Source of the DNA: Sparassis latifolia | Taxonomy: Eukaryota > Basidiomycota > Agaricomycetes > Polyporales > Sparassidaceae | Length of the DNA: 64,000 nt | NCBI GenBank assembly: GCA_018466975.1 | Contig: CM031563.1 | Span: 1,116,001-1,180,000, forward strand | Reading direction: 5' to 3' | Shown: positions 10,081 through 21,209 of the stretch, piece by piece | How the letters are laid out: each line of letters begins with the position of its first letter | Position numbering within the stretch: position 1 is the first letter of the stretch | The notes under the pieces: model-generated | Told to the model about the DNA's origin: nothing | Databases searched by the model: none | Seen by the model: the letters and a program-made list of their open reading frames with translations, nothing else | Position numbers and translations under genes: made by a program

Positions 10081-12510
10081 CTAGAAATCAAACCCCTCTT
10101 GCCGGAAAATCCCAACGTTTGTCGACGAATTCGCCTTGTCGGCAAGATCAGGTCGTCCCTTGCGGTCCCTCTCAGGAGACACGCGCTACATTTAAGAGGG
10201 AAAATCGCTCACCATGGACACAAACGTTCGTCGAAGCGTCAACCACAGGTGCTCGCTCTTCGTACCTCCAGACGTCTCTTGCATGGCCAACGCACTCAAA
10301 AAATGTTCGGCGGCCTCTGTGTGTGCACCTATGTTTACACCTGCGAAGTTGAAGATCGGGTGAGCTCCTGAATGCGGACCGAGACGGAGCGTACGGCCAC
10401 GCACATGCTACTCCGACATTGTAAATAGCCCGCGTATAAGTGGGCCGGAGCTGAAGGGCCTCCCTATAGGCGCCTAGGGCTTTCTCCGGTTCATTGCCAT
10501 TAGAGAGCGAAGAGCCCATTCGGTTCCAAAGGAGATAATCCTAGACACGAAGAGGATCAGTAGCCTTCTCCGTTACGTGTAAGTGTCGGATCACCTTCGG
10601 GCGGACAGTCAATGCGGTCTCGAAACAATCCTTCGCTCGAGTATAATCGGTGGTTGTGTAGAACAATACCCCAAGTCCCATCTGCACGTCTGGGTCTATC
10701 TCCCCTTGACTGTATTGATCGCGCGCAATGTCCAGGAAGACTTCCTTGACGCGCTCGTGTGAGTGCCAGGTTGATTGGGACAGCGAGTCCCAAGCGTCCT
10801 GGGGTATTTCGTAGGAAGGGAACCGAGCTTGGAGCCACCGAAGAAGCATAGTATGGGATGCTCTTTCCATTCCCTCGTTAGTGAACGCAATAGCCAACGG
10901 CTGTCGTACACGACGTAAGTTAAGAAACATTGACATTAAGTTAAACTCACCATCACGCCCTCGCCGGAGGCACCTGCTTGCTCTGCCCTCCTGACCCCTT
11001 CTGTCAATGCGCGCATCGCAGCTTCCTCGCGCTCGTCCATGCTTCTCGTCTCTCCAAGGAGTATCCAAGCTTCATAACCGCCCGTACCCAGTTCGCCCTG
11101 TTGTATCGCGGCTTCTAAGAGTAACGCCACTTCCGATAATGAGCCATTCTGCTCAAGGAGAGCTTTGGCTTCCCGCAACGGAGAACGTGGTGCGATAGAC
11201 GGATCTAGATACTTGTTATTGGGCTCTGTACGCACGGATTTGTAGGTTTAGTTCATACGTTGCACGTCTGGCCTATGTGAAGCTAAATTACACACCGAAC
11301 ACGTATGGTTCCAATATTGGCAATCCCTTGTCGTCGAACTTAATCGTGTCCGCATCCTGGCCTAGACGGTTACCAAACTCGTCGACAAGACCGTCATGAA
11401 ATGCATTTTGCATGAACTCTCCGTAGTCATAGTCGCCGTCTTCACGATGGCTGGACATTAGTTGATTGAACTCGGCTTCCCACTTTGCGATGTCTTCATG
11501 CGCAGGAGGGGTTCTCGACTTCTGCAATTCATCCCATACACTGGCATAGTAAGTTGAGCATAAGGCTCCAAATATTTGATTTTGGTGGTGGATGAACGAG
11601 ACGCACCTATTGAAATCAGTATTGTGCTTTACTGAGGTATTATCTGTTTCCTGCAGATCTTGGGGTAGTGTGCTCTCAGATGGCTCAGATACGACATCAT
11701 CGACTTCGACTATTCTAGCGCCTTCTGTTTGGGCCGTCGCAAATGACGCGTCAAGTTGAGCGAAAGCTGCTTCGAGGTCAAATTCCCGGCCTTTCCCTTT
11801 ACCGTTGTCATTGCTCTGCAGAAAGGGCATATTCGGGTTGTACATTCCAAAAGACATCGACCCTCCATACATATTGGAGTCCATAAATGGTCGTTGGTGT
11901 ACTACACAGATAGTTAGCCTCCGGTGATAAGTACAAAAGCTTTGTTCCATACTGTCAGGTCTCTGAGAAATGCTCTGCTCCTGCTGAGGGCCAGGAGATA
12001 CCCGAGAAGTCGAGCTGAACTCGCTCGCCCAACCAGACGTCGTCGGCTTGCCAATCTCTTGACGAAACATAACGTTCTGTATAGAATTCACATCACTCCA
12101 ACCCTTGGCAATCTCCTGGTCCATGCGGGTAACCTGTGAAGGAGTGAAATTGACTTGAGCATTGAAGGACGCGCCAGGGTTTGGCGTCTGAGTACGTGGA
12201 TCAAAGAACTGTCGTGCCAGTGCTAAGTCACGCTCGGCTCCAAGGGCGGACGACGTGCTCGGAAGATGATGAAGCTACAAGGGGGATAGTCGGGATAGAT
12301 ACTTGCAACCTTACACGATATACGCACCTTGGAGGAAGAGGGCCCGGCAATCCTGTCCTGCAGAGACTTGAATTTGCAGTTGCAGTGTAATATGTAATGT
12401 AAACGCACTTGTTGCAGGCTACGGTCACCTTCCGCATGCTTCAAAACCTGAGATAACGGATTGAATGGCACTGCGCATTCGGAACCAGAGATGAGGCCTT
12501 GCAGAGACAT
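10081..12510 (-). CDS. PEX5: Peroxisomal import receptor PEX5
   Basis: Pex5 is the cycling receptor that binds C-terminal PTS1 signals and delivers cargo to the peroxisome docking complex. Exons: 12510-12409, 12357-12328, 12274-11935, 11901-11607, 11540-11296, 11225-10951, 10900-10595, 10540-10405, 10340-10213, 10170-10081 (648 aa). The N-terminus keeps the conserved cysteine used for export ubiquitination ([12 protein letters not shown]). WxxxF/Y motifs for Pex14 binding include WASEF and WEAEF. From about residue 315 there are TPR repeats ([66 protein letters not shown]). The C-terminal helix carries RPDLADKAN. Two introns have lengths divisible by three (33 nt at 11902-11934; 66 nt at 11541-11606), so retention would insert residues without a frameshift. 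The gene follows ILV3 on the same strand at a 249-bp gap. Confidence 0.95.
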
Positions 12511-13006
12511 TTTCTAAATGAAAGCAGTGGATAGGTTGAGAGTGAAGGTCGAGAGGAGATGAAGACCAAATGGAGACTGCAACGCAGCACAAGCCGATCC
12601 GCTTTCACGTGATAGCTTAGAATGAAGTATTCACCAAGCGCCGAAATGAAGACATTTTACCGGATGGCAACAATCTCAGTCTGACCCCATTGTTCTTAGG
12701 GCCAATACATAACATAATACTGGACACGAATCTCGGAAGGGCGGTGCATAAGGCTAGCGAAAGCCTGGATTCTGATTTTCATCGCACAGTAGATGTCCGT
12801 CAGACCGCCGTTCTTTTTGAGAATTGACTTGGGGAAATACACGCGGTGATACGATACATAGAACCCACATACTGTATTATAGCTTGACCGTACAAGTAGG
12901 ACTCGCCTTATATACTGCTCTGAAACCACCGAAGAAAAGCGCAGGGCCCGCAGAAAGCCCGACCATACTCTCGAAGTTAGGCGACGTAATGGTACTGGAA
13001 TCGTAT
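12511..13006. promoter_or_regulatory. Upstream region of PEX5 / downstream of glutaminase-like gene
   Basis: About 0.5 kb between two minus-strand genes. It must contain the PEX5 promoter. I see no gene or strong repeat in it. Confidence 0.5.
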
Positions 13007-16000
13007 TCACCCGACGTAGCCGGGAGGTGGTTCCAATCTTTCGGCGTGTATGTCCTGCATGACCCTCCGCAGGATCTCTACTTCTGCGCGCAGGTCGCGT
13101 ACGTCTGACGGAGATACTATAGGACTAGACACAGTGGCAGGTTGTGTGTCGCTGCCAAATGTGGTTGGTGGCTCCCTGCTGGAGGGTGCCTGAGAAGTGG
13201 AAGTATATGAAGAAGCTGGAGATGGTCCAGCCATAAGGCCTGCTTCCAAATGCTCTCTCGCCTTTGATGAGTAGACCGTCGGAGAGTCCACCGGCAGACT
13301 CGGTAGCGGCCGGGAAGCAGGGGCGAACGGCGTCACTTGGTGTACGAGCGGTTCTTGAGTGGGATCATAGATAACAACGTTTTCTCCCTCAAAGCCTCCC
13401 AGTTTCAAACGTTGAGCTCTCCGCCGATACAGGAAGGCCACCAATGCGACGAGAGCCAAACCGCAAATGCCACCGACAACACCACCACCAACGATGGCTC
13501 CCACGTTGATAGTGTGCTTCGTGGTGGAACTCGAGCCCGTTGCCTGGGGAACTACAATAGTAACATTGGCGATACTGGATACAAGTCAGCTAGCGATACA
13601 ACACGTTCCTGTGAAGACCCACTTGAGAGCCAATGGTGCGAATACGGCGCCCTGTCCGGGGCTGATGATTTCATGTCAACGTCCGAAATAGCCACTGAGT
13701 AGAATCACTTACCTAGCCATACCTCCAGTTCCCGCCCCTGTATCCACTAGATAAGTAGTGGGAAACACTGCTGCAGTCTGATTGAACGCAGCGTGTTTCC
13801 AGGCCATCGCCACCAGGCTATCGCGCACAGATGTGTTCTGACACGTGGCAGCTGTGAACAACAGCCATGCTATTTTGGACTGTCAGTAAAGCAACGGGTG
13901 TGGTGTACTTCGGAGAACCTACCGGAATTACCTTTCGTTGCAGCGTCGCTGTCGATCGGTAGCCCGAATGTATACGCTGCAAATGCGCGTCAACGTGGGC
14001 AAACGTGCGTAGAGAATGAAGCTCACGATTGGATTGGGACAACGCCTCGTAATAAGCGGCCTGTTGATCGTATACCTAGTCCTGAGATGTCAGTGGGATA
14101 CTTCACAGTTTAAGTGATGGTAACCTACCGTCTCGCTGACAAGGCGAGTGCCCAATAGAAGGTCCGCATACAAGTTGTACATCAGCGCCCAAGAATTAGC
14201 TTCTCCGTAGCTGAACAACAAATGGTTTTGAGAAGCAGACTCCGCCAATGATTGCCAAGTAGCCGCATACGCGGCCGCGTTATTCTAAGAGTAAACGCTG
14301 AAGTATTTATCGCAACAAGACGAAGGGAACGCACTGCAAAGTTCTGCGCATCAGCATTTTCTCCAACAGCCCGACTAATCTCCGACATGGCTTGGATAGC
14401 GATGATTCCCTTGATAGCCAGGTTGGTCATGTTCGCAGCCTCTTGATCATCCGCAGAGATCCTGCACGGATCCAGAATTGTCAATGAACGAGAAGATACA
14501 CCGAGAAAGAAACGCACTGATTTATGGGTGTCTTTGAGTTGTTGACAAGATAATTGCCCCATTGCTTGAACAAACCATACTGAAGATGCGACGTCAACTA
14601 CTCAAATCAGTAGACACCGGATATACGTACATGTTCGCCAAGTAACGATCCATCTCCAGTGGCTCTTGCATGCGCCAGAGCCATGATCAACATATTTCCT
14701 GACTCTAGAGCAAATGTCAGTGAACGATCGTACAAGGGATGTTCTGATACGAACGTTCTACTCCCTGCTGGTTGGGACTAGTATCACCTTGTGCGACAGG
14801 GTAGGACGTGCCTGCATCGTAATCGTGGTTAATCACTCTTCGAGTACGCCCATGGTCAACCTTACCAAGGTCTTGAGCAGCGTAAGATAACGTGTAACGC
14901 GGAGAATCTTGGAACTCGAGCAGAGGAGAAAGAAGCGGCTTTCCGTACGAAGCATTGAGATACAGGAAGGTAGGGAACGCAGCATAGAGCACTTCAACTG
15001 GAGAAATTCGTCTGTCAGGTTTGCCTGGTTAGATCGGACTTTATGCTGCACAGATACGAAAGATTGTTACCCGCTCGTCCCTATGTCCTTCATAAATATC
15101 TTAACATCCGTGGTATTCCACTGTCCGTCCGTCCCGTTAGAAACAGTGATGTCGATACCCCCGAATGTCTGGCGAGCAGCCAGAGAGACGAGATCGCCAT
15201 AGTCTGCAGATATAGCGGATGCATCTTGAAGAATCTTCTCGTCCAACGTGACAGATCTCGTCTGTGCGTTAGAGAAGTCAGATAGAAATGCCTCGATCTG
15301 TCAAGTCATCAGCACTACTGTTCCACGAGTTGAGCAGGACTTGCTGACCACTTCATCGATGCCATCATACTGTGTCCGGTAGTAAGGACTTCGGAGCTCA
15401 GTCTCGCCTGTGGAGTTCGTGTATTCGATGGAGGGATCGCGGACAAAGCCTATAGCCCAAACCACAGGAGATGATGTCGAATTGATAGTTCCAAGATCCG
15501 CAGAAAGAGCGAAGACAGGAAACCATGGACTACATGTGAGACGCGTGGTAATGAACTAAGTAGCGATGACGCATTCACCAGCTGATACACTTACGTAGAA
15601 ATATCGTGAACATTTGAACCCTCTCCTTCGTTGGTAAGACTACCGGATTGCGCAAATTGTCCACGGCAGGTTGTATCTTCATTGACTTGGAATGTCGGGT
15701 TTAGACTCTGTAGTTGGATAAGCCTCATTTCGCTGCGATAATAATTAGGTCACCAACAGTCGACATGGCGTAAACTGCAGTGCCATCTTCAGCTTGCCCG
15801 GAATCTTCTGTCATAGGAGAAGGCGACTGAAGAGATAATGTATGGTATATAGCACTAGCTCCATGAGTGGTATTCCAAGTCATAACTTGGGTACGATTTG
15901 CTGACAGCCACTCTGTAATGCTCTGTCAGCTAGCGATGGAAACCGCTGATAACACCGCCAACCTCCACTGATATCCGAATACACCTGAACATTATGGGGC

Positions 16001-16560
16001 TTTCCATCGTTCGATGTTGCGTCTAGCGCAACATAAGAGAAGGGCATCGACTGCCGCACCAAATCTGAGGGCTAAGACCTCTCTGTAATCTTCCGGGAAA
16101 AAATAACGTGGTACGACATACCTCTATCGGACTAAGGAAAGTGACGGTCAAATCCATCGGACCTGCTTGTAGCGAGAAGACTGTGCGAGTGGGTGTAACC
16201 TGTGTGCTAGTGAGATTAGAGACATTGAAGGGCTCGTTTGCATTTCCAAGCCATTTGTATGTCTGGCTGTCGATTCTAATATGACCAGCCCAACCCAGTA
16301 CTGGACTCTTTACGTTCATCAGGACGCGGCAGCATCAGACAGATAGCATAAATGTTCCGTACAGGGTTATTCAAGGCCCAGAAGGACGGCCATGTATTCG
16401 ATACTGGGAGTGAAGTGTTCAGGGTTGGCAACCAGGCGCTGAAATATGGGGAGCGAACGGCTAAAGGGACAGCAGCAGGGTAGAATGTCTGAGAACTGCC
16501 AGTGTTCTGAGCATGGACGAGGGAAAGTGCCGACAAGAGCAACAGCAAACACTGGAACAT
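13007..16560 (-). CDS. Glutaminase A (GtaA)-like protein with C-terminal membrane anchor
   Basis: Eighteen exons (16560-16363, 16307-16122, 16071-15963, 15912-15765, 15723-15595, 15529-15349, 15297-15071, 15011-14866, 14811-14755, 14704-14631, 14579-14518, 14461-14335, 14284-14129, 14075-14027, 13976-13932, 13879-13713, 13661-13623, 13574-13007) give about 889 aa. It has a signal peptide (MFQCLLLLLSALSLVHA) and the three-part GtaA architecture: DUF5127-like (VLGWAGHIRID, PSDLVRQSMPFSYVAL), DUF4965-like (ADYGDLVSLAARQTFGGID, LYAAFPTFLYLNASYG, SGNMLIMALAHA) and DUF1793-like (NMTNLAIKGIIAI, YTFGLPIDSDAATK, RDSLVAMAWKHAAF). A Ser/Thr linker, a TM helix (VGGGVVGGICGLALVALVAF) and ~130 cytosolic residues ending in a short coiled-coil segment follow. 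The exon 13976-13932 / 13879-13713 junction needs one base fewer at the T-run 13873-13876. Fungal GtaA hydrolyses glutamine to glutamate outside the cell; activity here is inferred. Confidence 0.82.
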
Positions 16561-17060
16561 CGAATCGATGGCAGTAGGACGCAAAGGAATGAACGAAGGG
16601 TACCGAGTAGTTCTTGAAGCGATTCCAATAACCCCACCATGAAACTCGGCAGAAACCTATGCCAGGCTCACGCGCCAGGCCATCAACCCGCAGTGGCAGT
16701 TATTGACAGTTGCCATCATCACGGCGCCACTGACTCTGGGCTATGGTAGATCGGATCCGAAGCGACGAACCAACAGGAGGCGGTGTCCACGCCGATAAGA
16801 CTGTCTGACTGCCGTCTAGGATCGTGTTAGGGTGCGTCGGGTAGAAAACTTGGAAACTTGGACGGTGAGCGACTGGTGAGCGCGACCGCTTGCCAGCGGC
16901 GAGTACTTGCCATGATCGGTGTCAAGCACGTGATCTGGGGACCGGAATCCGTTGTAACCGGGAACCACACAAGTCATTCAAGTTGGTCAAGTTCGCCATT
17001 TCATCCTTCCAACGGTCACTGCGAACGTTATTGTGGCTCGTTTACGCTCAGTGGGCCATC
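16561..17060. promoter_or_regulatory. Bidirectional promoter region, GtaA-like / ETFA
   Basis: This 500-bp region separates two divergent start codons, so both promoters must share it. No gene or repeat was recognised. The sequence is moderately GC-rich and shows no clear TATA box close to either start. Confidence 0.5.
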
Positions 17061-18218
17061 ATGTTACGAGCACGTTGCGTTATTCCTCACAGAATCCTAC
17101 TGAGACCGTACGCAACATCACCAGGACCTCACGCGCTCGTGTTTTTGGAACATCGTGAGGGGGCCCTTGATTCTGGTTCTCTGTCCGCTATCACTGCCGC
17201 GAAGCGATTGGGAGGAGAGGTGACAGGGATTGTCATCGGTGGTCCGGATCAGGTCCCGGACGTCGTCGAGAAGGCGAAGAAGTAAAGTTTGAACTGCATG
17301 CCTTGCGAATACCGGAGGAAGACTAATACCAGTGCAGGTTGAAGGGGTTGACCAAGCTGCTTCACTCCACTTCTCCCGCGTACTCTTCGCAAGTCCCGGA
17401 GATCGTGTCTCCTCTATTCGAGCGACTTCTGTCGGACGGCACGCCGTTCACGCATGTTGTCTCCGCACACTCTTCGTCTGCAAAATCCCTGCTACCCCGC
17501 GTTGCTGCTAAACTCGATGTGCCGGCAATATCAGACATCACTTCGCTCGAGCATGACGGTTCCTCCAATGCGACTACCTTCACGCGGCCCATCTACGCTG
17601 GTAACGCAATAGCCACCGTTCGTGCACCGTCATCTATCGGTGTGAAAATTTTCACCGTCAGATCGACTGCCTTTTCCGCTGCGCCATCAGAGGATGGTTC
17701 CCAGGTGCAAGTGGAGGCATTGGATCCCGTTGAGCTTGCGGATGCTCCTACACAGCACATCAGGACCGATCTCACCAAGTCAGATCGTCCTGACCTCGCC
17801 GTCGCCGGCCGTATTGTATCCGGTGGTCGTGCCTTAAAAATGCAGAAACATTTAAGGCGACCCTGGAGCCCCTGGCAGACGTCCTGGGTGCCGCTATCGG
17901 CGCCTCACGCGCTGCCGTTGACGCTGGTTACGCTGACAATTCCCTGCAAGTGGGTCAAACCGGCAAAGTCGTCGCGCCCGAGCTGTATATTGCCCTTGGC
18001 ATTTCCGGTGCCATCCAGCACCTTGCTGGAATGAAGGATTCCAAGCTCATTGTTGCCATCAACAAAGTTTGATTATTGCTGTCTTCGTCTATGTTTTGCT
18101 GTTCTGACCTGTCCCGTAGGACCCGGATGCGCCCATTTTCCAGGTCGCGGACGCTGGGCTTGTCGCGGACCTGTATGAAGCTGTTCCGGAGCTGGTTGAG
18201 AAGCTTAAACAGCAGTAG
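17061..18218 (+). CDS. ETFA: Electron transfer flavoprotein alpha subunit (frame break in homopolymer)
   Basis: ETF-alpha with ETF-beta carries electrons from mitochondrial acyl-CoA and amino-acid dehydrogenases to ETF-ubiquinone oxidoreductase. Exons are 17061-17281, 17338-18066 and 18120-18218, 349 aa once the break is allowed for. A basic, Ser-poor presequence ([19 protein letters not shown]) fits mitochondrial import. The N-terminal adenine-nucleotide-like domain ([28 protein letters not shown]) is followed by the C-terminal FAD domain with [18 protein letters not shown] and [20 protein letters not shown]. The frame breaks at the A-run 17836-17840: RALK reads in one frame, while [15 protein letters not shown] needs one extra base. 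Everything after the break is perfectly conserved, so a sequencing or assembly error is more likely than decay. Confidence 0.92.
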
Positions 18219-18432
18219 TCTTGGATGTATCGCGTTCTGTAACATAATTTGCATCTGCATCTTTATTGGTGTGAGAGAAATTCTACGAAAGTCAGTGTGA
18301 TTTGGACAAAAATCCGGGAGACAACTAAGCAGTTCCGTCTTGCAGGGAAGAGACAGTTTGACCTTTCCTGTGATATATATATATAAGAGATCACAATTGA
18401 GTGATAGCATGAAAGTTGAGCCTAAAAGCCAA
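18219..18432. other. Spacer before tRNA-Asp
   Basis: Short intergenic spacer. It contains a (TA)n run near 18374-18384; nothing else was recognised. Confidence 0.4.
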
Positions 18433-18523
18433 TCCCTGGTAGTATATTGGTTAGTACACGCGCCTGTCAGTAATGCTGAATCCGGTAGCGCGCGAAAGCA
18501 GGGTTCGATTCCCTGCCAGGGAG
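18433..18523 (+). tRNA. tRNA-Asp (anticodon GUC) with 19-nt intron
   Basis: The 5' acceptor strand TCCCTGG pairs with CCAGGGA at the 3' end, followed by discriminator G. The D-arm contains GGTTAGTA and the T-arm is CAGGG-TTCGATT-CCCTG. The anticodon stem CGCGC pairs with GCGCG. The loop reads C-U-G-U-C-A-C once a 19-nt insert (18470-18488) is removed from the canonical position one base 3' of the anticodon. The mature length is 72 nt before CCA. Such introns are spliced by the tRNA endonuclease and ligase, not the spliceosome. The fully paired stems on both sides support this strongly. Confidence 0.93.
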
Positions 18524-18962
18524 ATAGGGTTTATCTGAGTCTTATTCTCACTTTTTGAGGCCGAAACGGAGCGATTTGAGGTCAGAAGGGGGCAGGAGGA
18601 GCAGCAGCACATCGTGCCATTGACTCGCGTGCGCAGTCACAATGTCACGTGCGCATCGTGTCACGCACTAGCACAGGGTCATGATCCAATACTTATTATT
18701 CATCTGGCAGCTGAGCTAGTTTGCACTGGCTTTCGTCCTAATGGGAAAAGGAGGCAATTTGCATGTTGAAAGGAACTCATAGATGGAATAAGACAATTAG
18801 CCTATAGTACAGTAGTAGTCATACTAAGTCCGTGCGTACACTTACAGCGAGATGTGTTTTCCTGAGGCATTAATTGGCACTGTTCGCGGAACCTCAGTTC
18901 CTCGTGACTCGCATACCGTAGAGGAAACAGTAAGGTAGAATAAAGTATATTTTATCCCAGTA
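18524..18962. other. Intergenic, no gene seen
   Basis: About 440 bp between the tRNA and the 3' end of the monooxygenase gene. It probably holds the tRNA terminator region and the monooxygenase 3' UTR. No repeat or reading frame is supported. Confidence 0.5.
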
Positions 18963-20718
18963 TCATTTGCGCGAAAGGGACTTGGCTTTAATAGCTTCTT
19001 CCATCCAGACGACTGCTCTTTGTGCCTCTCCCTCAGGCGTGGTTTCAGTCAACCAGTCCCATTGTCGCTCAATCATCCGACCCACTCGCTGAAGGTCATC
19101 GCCGAATGTTCCCCAGAATTCGTACATCCGTCCAGACTCGCTTGAACTAGTGAGCACACGGTTGGCCAGGGGAAGACGGACGTGCTGGTAAGCTTTAAGT
19201 GTGAAGGGAAGCGTAGACAATGTTGTAGATTGATGACCAAGCAGTTCGGCAAGAACATAGGCATCCTATAGCACCATTTAGTATTTCGACGAGAAGAGCA
19301 CACCTGACCTACTTCTACGGCCTGACCAGCTCCAGCACCTTGGTGAGGTGCCATAGCATGCGCCTGACGAGGAGAGGACATTGATTCAACCACAATATCG
19401 TGAGGGAAATAAACCAACTACGTACAGCATCTCCAAGTAGAGCGACTTTCTCCGTAACATATGCAGGTAATGGGCGTAACTGATGAATTGCCCACCGCGT
19501 AGGCTTCTCAACACACTACAGAATCCATCGTCGCGTATCATGTCAGCACCCAGGTGTGACAGAAAATCATTGCCATTTAAATACAAACTCTTAGAAGTTC
19601 TAGGACTTCAGGTTCCCAATCAGTATAGCAGTTCAGCAGCTCTTCCTGTGTGCAATCAGCCACCCAAGGACTGTGATATACAGAACCTTCGTTTTCCGGC
19701 TCGGATTTCATTGCGACAACGTTGACTATGCTTCCTCCAGTGATGGAATAGCTTACCACATGCTGCGAAACGACATTAATATGCCTCGAATATCGCGTAG
19801 AGCCAAACATGCCTTGTTTTTACCGCAATACTGTCAAACTGACAGATTAGTAGCTTAGAGTCGCAGGGAGCACATTTCCCGCACCATCATCGGAGTCTCA
19901 ACGGTTCTATGTCCCGACCCATCTTTCTGAACTAGACGATCAACTGGGATAAGACCTCTGTAGGCAATTGTTCCTGTCCATACTGGCTCATTCAAGCCAA
20001 CAGCTGCGAAATGGGGCGGTAACGATATTTCTTCGAGCACTTTCTGACGGACCACGGACTTGATACCGTCGCAACCCACCAACAGGTCACACTCCGCAGA
20101 AGAATCATCTGCGAAATGGAGGACGACGGAGTCTTGGGAGCTTCCGTGAGAATAGGAACGCAAACGTTTGCCAAAGTGAGCAACGCCATTCGGCAGGCGA
20201 TCCACGAGAGCATCAAGGAAATGTGCCCTGTGGAAACGTATGCAGCCATCTACTAATCGAATCAGAGCACGTGCGCCTCGAAGGAGATTCTAACTCACAG
20301 GGAAGCGCAAACAGGTGGAAACGTGATCCTTCTTCGGGCTGATCTGACTTGCGATAATCAAAGCCAATTCCTACGGACGTGCGGAGAGCCGCGTGTATGA
20401 ATGCGATGTAACAGTAGCACGGATTGCGTACCGAGGGATCCGTCCGGGGGCGCATGTGCTATCTTGGAAAAGTCGGAGGTCATTCCAAGGAGCTCAAGGA
20501 TTCTCCAAGTCCTGGACCATATCATGACGCCCGCGCCGATCTCTCTGAAGCGTCCCGCAGCCTCGTAGACGTCAACTTGGATATCTGGGTATTTCGACAG
20601 AGCCACAGCTAGTGACAGACCACCTATGCCGCCTCCGCTGGTGCTAGCAGTCAGAAATGTTGCGACTCAAATATGGGCGGGACGACACAACAAACCATAT
20701 TGCCACCCTGAACCTCAT
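18963..20718 (-). CDS. FAD-dependent monooxygenase (salicylate hydroxylase-like)
   Basis: Nine exons (20718-20696, 20637-20432, 20370-20299, 20252-19885, 19830-19813, 19762-19589, 19515-19426, 19363-19313, 19265-18963) give 434 aa. The start is MRFRVAIC followed by the dinucleotide motif GGGIGGLSLAVAL. Other group-A flavin monooxygenase signatures are REIGAGVMIW, HRAHFLDALV, CDLLVGCDGIKSVVR (the DG motif), TGTIAYRG and GDAAHAMAPHQGAGAGQAVE (the GD motif binding FAD ribityl). Members use NAD(P)H and O2 to hydroxylate aromatic rings, for example salicylate to catechol; the substrate cannot be read from sequence. The 18-nt exon 19830-19813 (YCGKNK) ends at a GC donor. No signal peptide, so cytosolic action is expected. 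Confidence 0.9.
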
Positions 20719-21209
20719 TGGCGACATCAAGTGAAGGGTGATCGAACATAAAGTGGGAAGCACAGATACCTACTCGTGTCTGGTTGAAGAAGAGCTAGGA
20801 GAGACCCTTCGGGCCACAGGGCCATGCCTAGACACTAGCGTCACTGTCTGTCTGGACCCGAGTGGTGTGTCAAAATGAGCTGTTGATGTTGGCGTGACAG
20901 AAACACACCATTAAACAATCAGACCAGTGCTTTCATGACATTTCTAGCGAAATGACTCGGAACGAAGCAAACTGGATGACAGCAGGTCCAATGGAATCCA
21001 CACTTGCGCGGCTCTTAGCCAGGGTTTATCGAAGCGAGCCCAAACATTGTCCGAGAAGCGTTTGTCCTGCACTGACTTGCCAAAGAGTCAATAGGCAATA
21101 TATTATACACCTCCCGATAACAGCAGCAGGGAACAAGGCGAAGTAGTAACGTCAAGACACTCAGTAGATGGAGAAGCAACAAGAACTCTGACTTCAATTG
21201 CGTACGACA
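20719..21209. promoter_or_regulatory. Upstream region of the monooxygenase gene
   Basis: About 490 bp between two minus-strand genes; it includes the monooxygenase promoter and the RRP12 3' UTR. No gene or repeat was recognised. Confidence 0.5.

Noticed and set aside
17300..18100. Programmed ribosomal frameshift in ETFA
   Set aside because: No canonical slippery heptamer plus downstream structure was evident, and similar one-base breaks occur in several unrelated genes, favouring sequence error.
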